The notes under the pieces are model-generated. The model was not told where the DNA came from. It did not search any database and saw nothing but the letters and a program-made list of their open reading frames with translations. This document shows positions 1 to 8,601 of a stretch of DNA of 64,000 nt, in pieces. The stretch is from UBA1952 sp965246905 (lineage in GTDB: Bacteria; Bacteroidota; Bacteroidia; Chitinophagales; Chitinophagaceae), in NCBI GenBank assembly GCA_965246905.1, contig CBDFFZ010000020.1, forward strand, positions 62,001 to 126,000, written 5' to 3'. A program made the position numbers and the translations under genes. Each line of letters opens with the position of its first letter. Position 1 is the stretch's first letter.

Positions 1-1136
1 TGATCCTCGCAGCCGCACCGCACCCGGATGTGAATGCGCTGCGCGAGGCGCTTGCCGGGCTGGATGCGTATAATGTAACAGTAAAAACCGTCGATGCCGC
101 ACCTGCATCCTTCAATGATTACCAAGTGGTAATTTTGCATGGGTTGCCTTCGCCCGGTATAAATTTGCCGGCACTTACCGGTAAGCCTGTCTGGTATATT
201 CTCTCAGGCTCTTCTGCAAATGCAGTACCAACTTCAGCAGGCAATATCAACATCAGAGCAGGCTCATCACATGATGTTGCCCCGACTGTAAATACGTCTT
301 TTTCCAGTTTCGGATTACCGCAGCGTATAGCGGTTGTTGCCGACCGTCTCCCACCGCTCAGTGTGCCTATGGGCAACATTACCGCGGGTGCAAATACCCA
401 GGTACTCTTTACACAAAAAAGTGGCGCGCTGCCCTTGTGGTTGGTGCAATCGGGTACGGTACCACAGGCGGTATTGGCTGGTGAGGGCATCTGGCGCTGG
501 CGTTTGTATGAATACCGGTATTTTCATAATCATGAAGTGGTGGATGAATGCATCCGCCAAACGGTATCTGCGCTTGCAGCAAATGCAAATACGAATCCAT
601 TCCGCGTAGAGCTGCCCAAATATGAATGGAGCGATGGCGAGAATATTACGCTCAATGCGTATCTTCTTAATGCAACAGGCGAGCAGACAAATACCCCCGA
701 TGCATCCCTTACAATTCGCGACAGTGCAGGCAAGGCGCAGGCCTTTACCTTTGAGCGCAGCGGCAATGCTTACCGGTTGAATATGGGCCTACAGCCGGGA
801 GGCACCTACAGCTATGCTGCCAAAACCGTTTATAACGGCAAAGCATTCAACGCTACCGGGTCATTCGTAGTTGCGGGAACGCCGATAGAATTAATGGAAA
901 CCGGCGCTGATTATCCGTTGCTTTATAATCTCTCGAAAAAATACAGCGGGGCGGCTTTTACAAGAGCCAATATGCAGGCAGTGTACGATAGTATCGCCAA
1001 TAATCAAAATATTCGTCCACTCATTCAAACAAGCGAGGAAACCCTACCGCTGGTTGACTGGAAATGGTATTTCTTTTTGATCCTTATAACAGCTGCGGCA
1101 GAGTGGCTGCTGCGGAAGTACTGGCTGGCGCAGTAG
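1..1136 (+). CDS. BatA-like membrane protein, C-terminal part (cut by window edge)
   Basis: The reading frame is open to the first base of the window: in-frame codons 3-29 encode ILAAAPHPD, so the GTG at 30 is unlikely to be the start and the gene begins outside. The visible part is a long extracytoplasmic region with beta-sandwich-like stretches (YEWSDGENITLNAYLLNATGEQ) and one C-terminal membrane segment, about WKWYFFLILITAAAEWLL, followed by the basic end RKYWLAQ. This architecture is typical of large Bacteroidota proteins with an N-terminal BatA-type membrane domain, whose last helix is often written as WKWxFFLxL..AEWxLRK. The role is unknown; such proteins often accompany MoxR/Bat clusters, and a MoxR gene lies at 18 kb but is not adjacent. 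The family assignment is inference from the C-terminus only. Confidence 0.6.
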   Translation, partial: ILAAAPHPDVNALREALAGLDAYNVTVKTVDAAPASFNDYQVVILHGLPSPGINLPALTGKPVWYILSGSSANAVPTSAGNINIRAGSSHDVAPTVNTSFSSFGLPQRIAVVADRLPPLSVPMGNITAGANTQVLFTQKSGALPLWLVQSGTVPQAVLAGEGIWRWRLYEYRYFHNHEVVDECIRQTVSALAANANTNPFRVELPKYEWSDGENITLNAYLLNATGEQTNTPDASLTIRDSAGKAQAFTFERSGNAYRLNMGLQPGGTYSYAAKTVYNGKAFNATGSFVVAGTPIELMETGADYPLLYNLSKKYSGAAFTRANMQAVYDSIANNQNIRPLIQTSEETLPLVDWKWYFFLILITAAAEWLLRKYWLAQ

Positions 1137-1252
1137 TCAATATTGAGAATTAATAATGAAGAATTAATAATTGGACACGCTGCTGCACCTAATAACTTGC
1201 ATGATTTATTGGTAAATCTTAATACAGAAATCTGCAATCAAAAATTCAAATC

Positions 1253-2677
1253 ATGCTCTTACATAAAACCAAAATCATCGCCACTGTTGGCCCCGCTTCG
1301 AATACTTATGAAAAGCTGCTGGCGCTGGTGCACGAAGGTGTCAACGTCTTCCGGCTCAACTTTTCGCACGGTACGCACGAGCAGCACGAATCGGTGATGA
1401 GGCATGTTCGCCGCATCAATGAGGAGCATTTGTTCAATATTGCTATCCTGGCCGATTTACAGGGGCCAAAGCTGCGCGTGGGCGAGATCAAAGACAATGC
1501 GCTGGATTTGAAAATGGGCGATGAATTCCTGTTTGTGAATGAACCCTGTATGGGCACACTGGACTGCATTTATATCTCCTACCCCAATTTTGCAAATGAT
1601 GTACGGATAGGCGAAAAAATATTGCTGGACGATGGTAAACTGGAGGTACTGGTCATCGAGATACTGCCCGAAGGTAAGGTTCGTGTGAAGGTGATAGTGC
1701 CGGGTATTCTATCTTCCAAAAAAGGCGTGAACCTGCCGGATACAAAAATTTCCCTTCCCTCACTTTCTGAAAAAGACCTGCGCGATCTTGATTTTATTAT
1801 CGCTCAGAATCTTGATTGGGTAGCCTTATCGTTTGTGCGCCGGCCGGAAGATGTAACTGCGCTGCGCGCGATCCTGAAAGAAAAAGGAAGCCCGGCAAAG
1901 ATCATCTCAAAAATAGAAAAGCCGGAAGCACTGGAGCACCTCCGCGAGATCATTCTTGCCTCCGATGCCGTAATGGTAGCGCGCGGCGACCTGGGCGTAG
2001 AGCTGCCTTTAGAGCAGGTGCCCATGATCCAGAAAAAGATTGTGCGTATGTGTATTCACCGCGCGAAGCCGGTAATAATTGCTACGCAGATGATGGAAAG
2101 CATGATAGACCGCACGCGGCCCAACCGTAGTGAGATTACGGATGTAGCCAATGCTGTGCTCGAAGGCGCAGATGCCGTTATGCTCAGCGGCGAAACCGCC
2201 ATGGGGCAGTATCCCGAACTGGTAATCCGCACGATGGTAAGCATTATCAACGAAGTAGAAAAAGAAGATGCCGTTTATAACCGAAACCTGCAGCCACAAC
2301 CACAATCGCCTTCTTTTCTGAGCGATGCCGTATGCTATAATGCCTGCGAAATGGCGCGGGATGTAAAGGCAAATGCACTGGTGGGCATGACGCAGAGCGG
2401 TTATACCGGCTTTATGCTCTCAAGCTACCGGCCACGTTCCCCGCTATTTCTATTTACCAAAACCCAAACGCTCATCAACCAGCTTAGCCTGAGCTGGGGC
2501 GTACAGGCATTCTATTATGATAAAGAAGAAGGCATTGATATGGTAATAGATGACCAGATCGCATTCCTGAAAGATAAGGGTTTGTTGAAGGAAGGAGATG
2601 TGGTGATCAATACCGGAAGCCTGCCTGTACAGGAGCATTTGCCCACCAATATGCTCAAAATTTCGCGGGTGCATTAA
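1253..2677 (+). CDS. pyk: pyruvate kinase
   Basis: Catalyses phosphoenolpyruvate + ADP to pyruvate + ATP, the last step of glycolysis, in the cytosol. The 474-residue length is normal for a bacterial enzyme. Visible signatures are the N-terminal KTKIIATVGPAS, the substrate/cation segment RLNFSHG (about 34-40), ADLQGPKLR (about 67), the active-site stretch SKIEKPEAL (about 220) with VARGDLGVE just after it, ATQMMESM (about 279) and DVANAVLEGADAVMLSGETA. The B domain and a C-terminal alpha/beta domain are both present. The start is the ATG that gives MLLHKTK, directly before the conserved core. It stands alone, 116 bp after the previous gene. The leader contains an AATTAATAATGAAGAATTAATAA-like AT-rich direct repeat (1143-1172). 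Confidence 0.97.
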   Translation: MLLHKTKIIATVGPASNTYEKLLALVHEGVNVFRLNFSHGTHEQHESVMRHVRRINEEHLFNIAILADLQGPKLRVGEIKDNALDLKMGDEFLFVNEPCMGTLDCIYISYPNFANDVRIGEKILLDDGKLEVLVIEILPEGKVRVKVIVPGILSSKKGVNLPDTKISLPSLSEKDLRDLDFIIAQNLDWVALSFVRRPEDVTALRAILKEKGSPAKIISKIEKPEALEHLREIILASDAVMVARGDLGVELPLEQVPMIQKKIVRMCIHRAKPVIIATQMMESMIDRTRPNRSEITDVANAVLEGADAVMLSGETAMGQYPELVIRTMVSIINEVEKEDAVYNRNLQPQPQSPSFLSDAVCYNACEMARDVKANALVGMTQSGYTGFMLSSYRPRSPLFLFTKTQTLINQLSLSWGVQAFYYDKEEGIDMVIDDQIAFLKDKGLLKEGDVVINTGSLPVQEHLPTNMLKISRVH

Positions 2678-2731
2678 GCGCTGCGGTAAGCCGGTCACAT
2701 GTAGCTTTCGTTTATCATAGCAAAGAAGATA

Positions 2732-3328
2732 ATGGTTATAAAAATTGCAACTTGCCTTGTAGCAATGTTTTTCGGCGCAAAAGGATATGCGCAGGAAGCG
2801 CCGTTTAAAACGCTCACGCAGCAACGTACCCAGACAAATGAAACCGGCATGAAGGTGCTTGGCGCCTGGGGAGCGGCAAATATCATTGAAGGCTTAGCTG
2901 GCTACTCAGCTGCTAAGACTGAGCAATGGCGCAGCTTTCACAGCATGAATGCGATATGGGGAGTAATCAATCTCGGTATTGCCGGCGCGGGCTATGTTGG
3001 CGCAAAGAAGGAACTCAGGAAAGCCTATAATTGCAGTGACGCGGTGGCACGATATGAGGCTACCCGCAGGCTATTCCTGCTCAATGCCGGGCTGGACGGG
3101 GTTTATATCGCATCGGGATTTTACCTTACCGAGCATGCCAAAAATGAAGCGCACCATCCGGATGTATGGCGCGGCTATGGTAAATCTTTTATCCTTCAGG
3201 GTTCCGGATTATTGGTTTTTGATGTGGTGATGTATGCCGCACATGGCAGCCGTAGTAAAGCATGGTACAAAGCTTTGCAGGGCGTTTGTATCTCGGGGAA
3301 TGGGGTCGGTTTGCGGTGTAGCCTTTAG
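2732..3328 (+). CDS. conserved hypothetical membrane/exported protein (DUF6992-like)
   Basis: 198 residues. The N-terminus (MVIKIATCLVAMFFGAKGYAQ) is a short signal peptide ending in AQ, a common Bacteroidota cleavage site. The rest contains several hydrophobic stretches, GAWGAANIIEGLAGYSAA (about 44-61), WGVINLGIAGAGYVGA (about 74-89), LDGVYIASGFYL and GSGLLVFDVVMYAAH, so it is probably a small multi-span membrane protein. The pattern of glycine-rich helices with GWxxANI-type motifs resembles the uncharacterised Bacteroidota family DUF6992, but I assign this from memory of the pattern only. It stands 54 bp after pyk in the same direction and could be cotranscribed. No function can be given. 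Confidence 0.65.
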   Translation: MVIKIATCLVAMFFGAKGYAQEAPFKTLTQQRTQTNETGMKVLGAWGAANIIEGLAGYSAAKTEQWRSFHSMNAIWGVINLGIAGAGYVGAKKELRKAYNCSDAVARYEATRRLFLLNAGLDGVYIASGFYLTEHAKNEAHHPDVWRGYGKSFILQGSGLLVFDVVMYAAHGSRSKAWYKALQGVCISGNGVGLRCSL

Positions 3329-3334
3329 CCTGTT

Positions 3335-3395
3335 ATCCACCTTTAAAACCGTGGGCTATAATTTAATTACGGCTAAAGCCAGTCCCTTTGTTTTG
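3335..3395 (+). repeat. dispersed hairpin-pair repeat, copy 1 (degenerate)
   Basis: The segment contains TTTAAAACCGTGGGCTATAA followed by TTTAATTACGGCTAAAGCC. It matches the better-preserved copy at 24361-24413, where both halves form hairpins (CCCACGG/CCGTGGG and CAGGCT/AGCCTG). Here the left arm of the first hairpin is eroded (CCACCTTTAAAACCGTGGG). It lies just after the stop codon of the DUF6992-like gene. Confidence 0.6.
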
Positions 3396-3445
3396 CAAGA
3401 TGCTATGCAAAACGTATGATAATCTGGCTGCCAAACGACAGACGC

Positions 3446-4288
3446 CTAATTGACAAGGATATTATCAATGAGCCGTATCCCGCCGAGCTTTGCTGCGATT
3501 AGCGCTACCTGCTTTGTGCCTGTTGCATAATTATCCATCAGTTGCAGCGTAGTTGCATCTGCAAGTGCTACATATTCCGGCTCAAAGCCTTTCTTTTTCA
3601 TCAGCTCTGTACATTCCTTTTGTACGATGGCAAAGTTGCCTCCGTCATGCTTGCCTTGTATGGAAACAAGACATTGATAAATTACGCCTGCAAGCGCGCG
3701 TTGCGGGGCGGTAAGCCTGCGGTTGCGGGAACTCATGGCAAGCCCATCGGGCTCGCGTACAGTAGGGCAGGTTACGATTTCAGGCTTTCCCATTCCGGGC
3801 ATCTGACGTATAAGATCCCCGATAATCATGCACTGCTGGTAATCCTTCTGGCCGAGGTATAGAAAATGAGGCGCTACAATTTCGAGCAACCTGCCTACTA
3901 CTTGGCCTACGCCACGGAAATGGCCGGGCCGCTGCGCGCCTTCCAGCACCGTTTCCAGATAATCGAAGTGGTAGGCTTTTATATGATCCGACCCTTGCGG
4001 ATAGATTTCTGCAACTTCCGGCAGGAAGAGCACATTGCAGCCGGCTTCTATAAGGAGCTCAATATCGCCATCCGTGCTCTTCGGATATTTTTCAAAATCC
4101 TTCGGGTCGTTGAATTGGGTTGGGTTTACGAAAATGCTGCAAACGGTAAATTCTCCCCGTTCAAGAGCCAGCTTTATCAGCGAGGTATGGCCGGCATGAA
4201 GGGCTCCCATTGTAGGGATAAAGGCAATTTTTTGGGGTGCTGTTTTGAGATAAGCCTGCAGATCTGCAGCGTGCTTAAAAATGACCAT
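3446..4288 (-). CDS. panC: pantothenate synthetase
   Basis: Condenses pantoate and beta-alanine with ATP to form pantothenate, the CoA precursor. 280 residues, normal length. Signatures: IPTMGALHAGHTSLI near residues 25-39 (the HxGH nucleotidyl-transferase motif HAGH), FVNPTQFNDPKDFEKYP, RPGHFRGVGQVV, FLGQKDYQQ-type YLGQKDYQQCMII, and VREPDGLAMSSRNRRL, which supplies the Arg/Ser residues of the ATP site. It is transcribed away from the glycogen-synthase-like gene at 4408. A panC/GT5-like/DUF4270/glmS neighbourhood recurs in Bacteroidota (established gene order, from memory). The 119-bp divergent gap must hold both promoters. Confidence 0.97.
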   Translation of the reverse strand: MVIFKHAADLQAYLKTAPQKIAFIPTMGALHAGHTSLIKLALERGEFTVCSIFVNPTQFNDPKDFEKYPKSTDGDIELLIEAGCNVLFLPEVAEIYPQGSDHIKAYHFDYLETVLEGAQRPGHFRGVGQVVGRLLEIVAPHFLYLGQKDYQQCMIIGDLIRQMPGMGKPEIVTCPTVREPDGLAMSSRNRRLTAPQRALAGVIYQCLVSIQGKHDGGNFAIVQKECTELMKKKGFEPEYVALADATTLQLMDNYATGTKQVALIAAKLGGIRLIDNILVN

Positions 4289-4407
4289 GAATGGGACAAA
4301 AATTTGGCTGGAAACTTATTTGAAAATAGGATGTCAGATTTTCGTAATTTCGCGGACAATTTACAGCGCCTTGCTGTCGGTTAATTTTTCTAATACAAAT
4401 AGCGCCC

Positions 4408-5235
4408 ATGTCTGCTGACGCAAAGAAACGTGTTTTAATTGTTGCAAACGAACTATCCCCCTATCTGGAATTTACAGATTTTGCCCAGATACTGAATAAG
4501 CTGGCTATTAAAACATTTGACTCTGGCATGGAAATCCGCGTTATCATGCCGCGCTTTGGCGTGATCAATGAGCGCCGCCACCGTCTTCATGAGGTTGTAA
4601 GGCTTTCCGGCATTAACATCATTATCGATAAAGACGATTATCCGCTGATCATTAAAGTTGCTTCTCTGCCCAATGCGCGCCTGCAGGTTTACTTTATGGA
4701 CAATGACGATTACTTCAAGCGCAAGCAGGTATTCCGGAATGAGCAGGATGAATTTTTTGATGATAATGCAGAGCGTGCCATCTTCTTTTGTAAAAGCGCG
4801 CTGGAGACCGTGAAAAAATTCGGCTGGCCGCCGCACATCATCCATTGTCATGGCTGGATGACCTCGCTGCTGCCGCTTTACCTTAAAACAGCTTACAAAA
4901 AAGAGCCTGTATTCAGCTACTCTAAAGTAATCTATACTGCTCAGCCCGATCAATTCAAGGAAAAGCTGGCGGATAATTTCATCCAGAAAGCGATGATCAG
5001 CAACGAGATCAAAGAAAAGGACCTGGACCTTTATAAAGGTGGCACCAATATGGATCTTACCCTCGGCGCCTCAAAATGCGCAGATGTAGTGATACATGGC
5101 GCACCGGATCTTGATAAAAGAATCGATGAAGAAGTGAAGCCGGGCCGCTATAAAAAAGTGATACGGTGGGATGAAGGCTGGAAGGAAGATGTAACGCCGC
5201 TGCTGGAGCTTTATAAAAGCTTAACAGCTTCTTAG
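4408..5235 (+). CDS. glycogen/starch synthase-like protein, N-terminal (GT5) domain only
   Basis: 275 residues, while full glycogen synthases have about 480. The sequence matches the catalytic N-terminal Rossmann domain of GT5 enzymes (IRVIMPRFGVINERRH, VYFMDNDDYFKRKQVF, ERAIFFCKSALETVKKFGWPPHIIHCHGWMTSLLPLYLKTAYK), including the HCHGWMTSLLP segment. It then stops: the C-terminal nucleotide-sugar-binding domain is absent. The N-terminal KxGGL loop that binds ADP-glucose in true synthases is replaced by LEFTDFAQILNKL. Glycogen synthesis by this protein alone is therefore doubtful (inference). Truncated GT5 homologues beside panC are common in Bacteroidota and are usually annotated as glycogen synthase. 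It is followed 53 bp later by the DUF4270 gene in the same direction. Confidence 0.8.
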   Translation: MSADAKKRVLIVANELSPYLEFTDFAQILNKLAIKTFDSGMEIRVIMPRFGVINERRHRLHEVVRLSGINIIIDKDDYPLIIKVASLPNARLQVYFMDNDDYFKRKQVFRNEQDEFFDDNAERAIFFCKSALETVKKFGWPPHIIHCHGWMTSLLPLYLKTAYKKEPVFSYSKVIYTAQPDQFKEKLADNFIQKAMISNEIKEKDLDLYKGGTNMDLTLGASKCADVVIHGAPDLDKRIDEEVKPGRYKKVIRWDEGWKEDVTPLLELYKSLTAS

Positions 5236-5288
5236 AGAAACATGAGGCACATTCGCACACGCTTATTTTCTTACCAAAGCATTCCATT

Positions 5289-6665
5289 TTGACCTATCGC
5301 ATAACAAAGCTTACCGTAGCTCTGTGTGCAGCTTTTACCATGGCACTGGCCGTGGGAGGCTGCAAAGAGGACACCATTATCTCCTCCAACGTTACACCGG
5401 CTATTGATAATATTACCACCTTCCAGGTTACGCTGCCGGATAGCTTTTATACCGCAAAAACCGTGCGGGATGATTCTATTGTTACTTCATCCTCCACTAC
5501 TTCTATTTACCAGGCTTTAGGCCGGGTAGAGGATGGCATTGCCAATACTACCGGCAGCGTGTACCTGCAGTTCGTGCCTAAAAGCACGGGCACCAAGCTG
5601 CCCACTGGCGAGGTACTCGATTCCGCTTTTGTGATCCTGCCTTATTCCGGTTTCACCTGGGGAGATACTATTAATACCTCTTCCTATACGATCAATGCTT
5701 ACCGCATTACAGATACACTTTCTGTAGGCACCTCTTACTTTCCTTTTACCAAAAAAACAACTGAGACTGCTATCGCTGGTACAGGCACTTTTAGAATCGG
5801 GCCAAAAGGTACCGGCGTTCTTGCAGATTCCGTATCTGTTGGCGGCACAAAAGTGGCTCCTCATCTAAGAGTTAAACTTAACAGCAATATCATTAATGAT
5901 GTGCAGACTATAAATGATAGCACCACTACTTTCGCAGGGTTTATTAATAATTTTCGTGGTATTTATCTCGTGCCGGATACGGTAACAGGCGGCAAAAAAG
6001 CCCTGCCGTATTTTTTAGTAGATGGAGCAGTCAGTAATTACAGCGGGGCCAACCTGCTGATATATTCCCATAATGTCGCCCGTACTAAGCAGGATACTAC
6101 CTTTTCCTTTCCTTACAATCCTACCTACAATGCGCGGTACAACCGTATTTCACGCGTGTTTGATGAATCTATATTCAATGCAGGCAACCAGTATCTTACC
6201 GTACAGAACCAGCCGGGGGCTGCAATAGATTTTCAGTTTAAAAGCCTCGACAAGCAAAATCTGGTACCAGCCGGCTCTGTGATCAATAAGGTAGAGATCA
6301 TTTTTACAAAGAAAAATGATCCGGCATCGGATCCTTATTTCTTTGGGCCCAACCGCATTTATCCGCAGGCAATCAGCACAACAGGAGTACGATATACCAT
6401 CCTCGACCGCTACCCTACCACCAGCCAGGACGGCCTCAACTTTATTGATGGCACCCCACGCGATAGCGCCGGAACGGTAAAATATACCCTCAATGTACCC
6501 CGCGAATTTCAGCTCGCTATTACAACCGGGCAATCCGCATTACATTTGCTCATAGGCGGCACTATTAATTTTCCGGGCGCTTACCGGCTGCGTCTTGGCA
6601 GCATGAGCCATCCCGACCCTACATACCGCCCATTAGTAAAAATCATTTATTCAAAACAAAAATAG
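5289..6665 (+). CDS. DUF4270 family lipoprotein
   Basis: 458 residues. A hydrophobic signal (about 8-23) ends in the lipobox AVGGC, so the mature protein is predicted to begin at Cys25 and be anchored in a membrane. The body is rich in Thr/Ser/Asn and beta-prone, with the typical family pattern of repeated LDSAFVILPY and VPREFQLAI segments and a C-terminal RLRLGSMSHPDPTYRPLVKIIYS. The start is TTG at 5289; no ATG fits ahead of the signal peptide. It lies 10 bp before glmS, so the two are probably one transcript. The function of DUF4270 proteins is unknown; cell-surface location is inference. Confidence 0.85.
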   Translation: MTYRITKLTVALCAAFTMALAVGGCKEDTIISSNVTPAIDNITTFQVTLPDSFYTAKTVRDDSIVTSSSTTSIYQALGRVEDGIANTTGSVYLQFVPKSTGTKLPTGEVLDSAFVILPYSGFTWGDTINTSSYTINAYRITDTLSVGTSYFPFTKKTTETAIAGTGTFRIGPKGTGVLADSVSVGGTKVAPHLRVKLNSNIINDVQTINDSTTTFAGFINNFRGIYLVPDTVTGGKKALPYFLVDGAVSNYSGANLLIYSHNVARTKQDTTFSFPYNPTYNARYNRISRVFDESIFNAGNQYLTVQNQPGAAIDFQFKSLDKQNLVPAGSVINKVEIIFTKKNDPASDPYFFGPNRIYPQAISTTGVRYTILDRYPTTSQDGLNFIDGTPRDSAGTVKYTLNVPREFQLAITTGQSALHLLIGGTINFPGAYRLRLGSMSHPDPTYRPLVKIIYSKQK

Positions 6666-6675
6666 CATTCCCAAA

Positions 6676-8514
6676 ATGTGCGGTATTGTAGCTTACATTG
6701 GAAAGAAGGAAGCCTTTCCTATTCTCATTAAGGGCCTCAAAAGACTTGAGTACCGCGGTTATGACAGCGCCGGTATCGCCCTGCTCAACGGCGATATGCA
6801 TGTGTATAAAAAGGCAGGTAAAGTTAGCGAGCTCGAAGCTTTTACAGATGGCGCAGATACAACCGCCACGATGGGCATCGGCCATACCCGCTGGGCCACG
6901 CATGGCCTTCCCAATGATACCAATGCCCACCCGCACCTTTCCCAATCCGGTAATCTTGCGCTCATACACAACGGCATAATTGAGAACTACGAGGTATTGA
7001 AACAAAACCTTTTAGGCCGTGGGTACACCTTTAAATCCGATACCGATACAGAAGTATTGGTAAACCTGATCGAGGAGATCCAAAAGCAGGAAAAAGTAAC
7101 GCTGGACAATGCTGTGCGCATTGCCCTGAATGAAGTAGTTGGTGCTTATGCCATTGTAGTGATGGATAAAAGAGACCCCGACCGCCTTGTGGCAGCCCGC
7201 AAAGGCAGCCCGATGGTAATAGGCATTGCAGATGATGGCTTCTATGTAGCCTCCGATGCGTCACCCATTATCGAATATACCAAAAATGTAGTTTATCTCG
7301 ACGACCAAGAGTATGCCGTGATTAGCCGTAATGGCTCATTTACAATCCGTACGCTGGGAGATATTGAAAAGTCACCGGCCATCCAGAAGCTAGAGATGGA
7401 GCTGGAGACGATAGAGAAAGGCGGCTTTGAGCATTATATGCTTAAGGAGATCCATGAGCAGCCAAAAGTAATTGCAGATGCTATGCGCGGCCGTATGAAT
7501 GCCGCAGAAGGCTGGATACGCCTTGGTGGTATCAATGAATATACCAACCGCATCTCCAATGCCAAGCGCATTATCATTACAGCCTGCGGCACTTCATGGC
7601 ACAGCGGCCTGCTGGCTGAATACCTGATAGAAGATCTTGCCCGTGTACCCGTAGAAGTGGAATATGCCTCTGAATTCCGCTACCGCAACCCGATCATTAC
7701 AGAAAGTGATGTGGTAATTGCCATCTCGCAGAGCGGCGAAACTGCCGATACGATGGCGGCGATTGAAATGGCCAAAGACCGGCAGGCGCTTATTTACGGC
7801 ATCTGTAATGTAATCGGCTCTTCAATTGCGCGACTCAGCCATGCTGGCTCCTACACTCATGCCGGTCCTGAGATCGGTGTAGCATCCACCAAGGCTTTTT
7901 CTAACCAGGTGGTAATGCTTACGCTTATTGCTTTACAGCTTGCGCAGGCAAAGGGTACTATTCCTACATCCCGCCTGCGGCAAATACTTTATGAGATGGA
8001 GCAGCTTCCTAAAAAAATGGAAGAAGCGCTGCAGCTCGATGCTGAAATTCAGAAGATCGCTGCGATCTATAAAGATTCCAACAACTTCCTTTACCTGGGC
8101 CGCGGCTACAACTTCCCGGTTGCGCTCGAGGGTGCGCTTAAGCTGAAGGAAATATCTTATATCCATGCCGAAGGCTACCCTGCTGCCGAGATGAAGCATG
8201 GCCCCATCGCCCTCATCGATGAGAATATGCCGGTTGTATTTCTTGCTACCAATGCCAGCGCTTACGAAAAGATCGTATCCAACGTGCAGGAAGTGAAAGC
8301 GCGTAAAGGCCGCATCATCGCCATCGTAAACAAGGGCGATACACAGATCAAAGCCCTGGCGGATCATACCATTGAAGTGCCGGAAACCGAAGAGATCCTC
8401 AGTCCGCTTGTTACGATGATACCGCTGCAACTGCTGGCATACCATATCGCCATCCTGCGTGGCTGTAATGTGGATCAGCCCCGGAATCTGGCCAAATCCG
8501 TAACGGTGGAATAA
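6676..8514 (+). CDS. glmS: glutamine--fructose-6-phosphate aminotransferase (isomerizing)
   Basis: Makes glucosamine-6-phosphate from fructose-6-phosphate and glutamine, the entry to peptidoglycan and LPS amino-sugars. 612 residues. Cys2 (MCGIVAYIG) is the glutaminase nucleophile. The class-II amidotransferase domain covers about 1-220 (RGYDSAGIAL, GHTRWATHG, HNGIIENY). Two SIS domains follow, with TACGTSWHSG, AISQSGETADTM, GPEIGVASTKAFSNQ and YLGRGYNFPVALEGALKLKEISYIHAEGY. The C-terminus DQPRNLAKSVTVE is the universal end of the family. It follows the DUF4270 gene by 10 bp. No glmS ribozyme structure is evident in the short leader. Confidence 0.98.
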   Translation: MCGIVAYIGKKEAFPILIKGLKRLEYRGYDSAGIALLNGDMHVYKKAGKVSELEAFTDGADTTATMGIGHTRWATHGLPNDTNAHPHLSQSGNLALIHNGIIENYEVLKQNLLGRGYTFKSDTDTEVLVNLIEEIQKQEKVTLDNAVRIALNEVVGAYAIVVMDKRDPDRLVAARKGSPMVIGIADDGFYVASDASPIIEYTKNVVYLDDQEYAVISRNGSFTIRTLGDIEKSPAIQKLEMELETIEKGGFEHYMLKEIHEQPKVIADAMRGRMNAAEGWIRLGGINEYTNRISNAKRIIITACGTSWHSGLLAEYLIEDLARVPVEVEYASEFRYRNPIITESDVVIAISQSGETADTMAAIEMAKDRQALIYGICNVIGSSIARLSHAGSYTHAGPEIGVASTKAFSNQVVMLTLIALQLAQAKGTIPTSRLRQILYEMEQLPKKMEEALQLDAEIQKIAAIYKDSNNFLYLGRGYNFPVALEGALKLKEISYIHAEGYPAAEMKHGPIALIDENMPVVFLATNASAYEKIVSNVQEVKARKGRIIAIVNKGDTQIKALADHTIEVPETEEILSPLVTMIPLQLLAYHIAILRGCNVDQPRNLAKSVTVE

Positions 8515-8601
8515 TGCAAAGGGCGAAATGCAAAATTTATATTGGTTTATCCGGTATGTTTTGCATTCCTATTTCTTAATTTTTTAATTCTTAATTACCA
8601 C

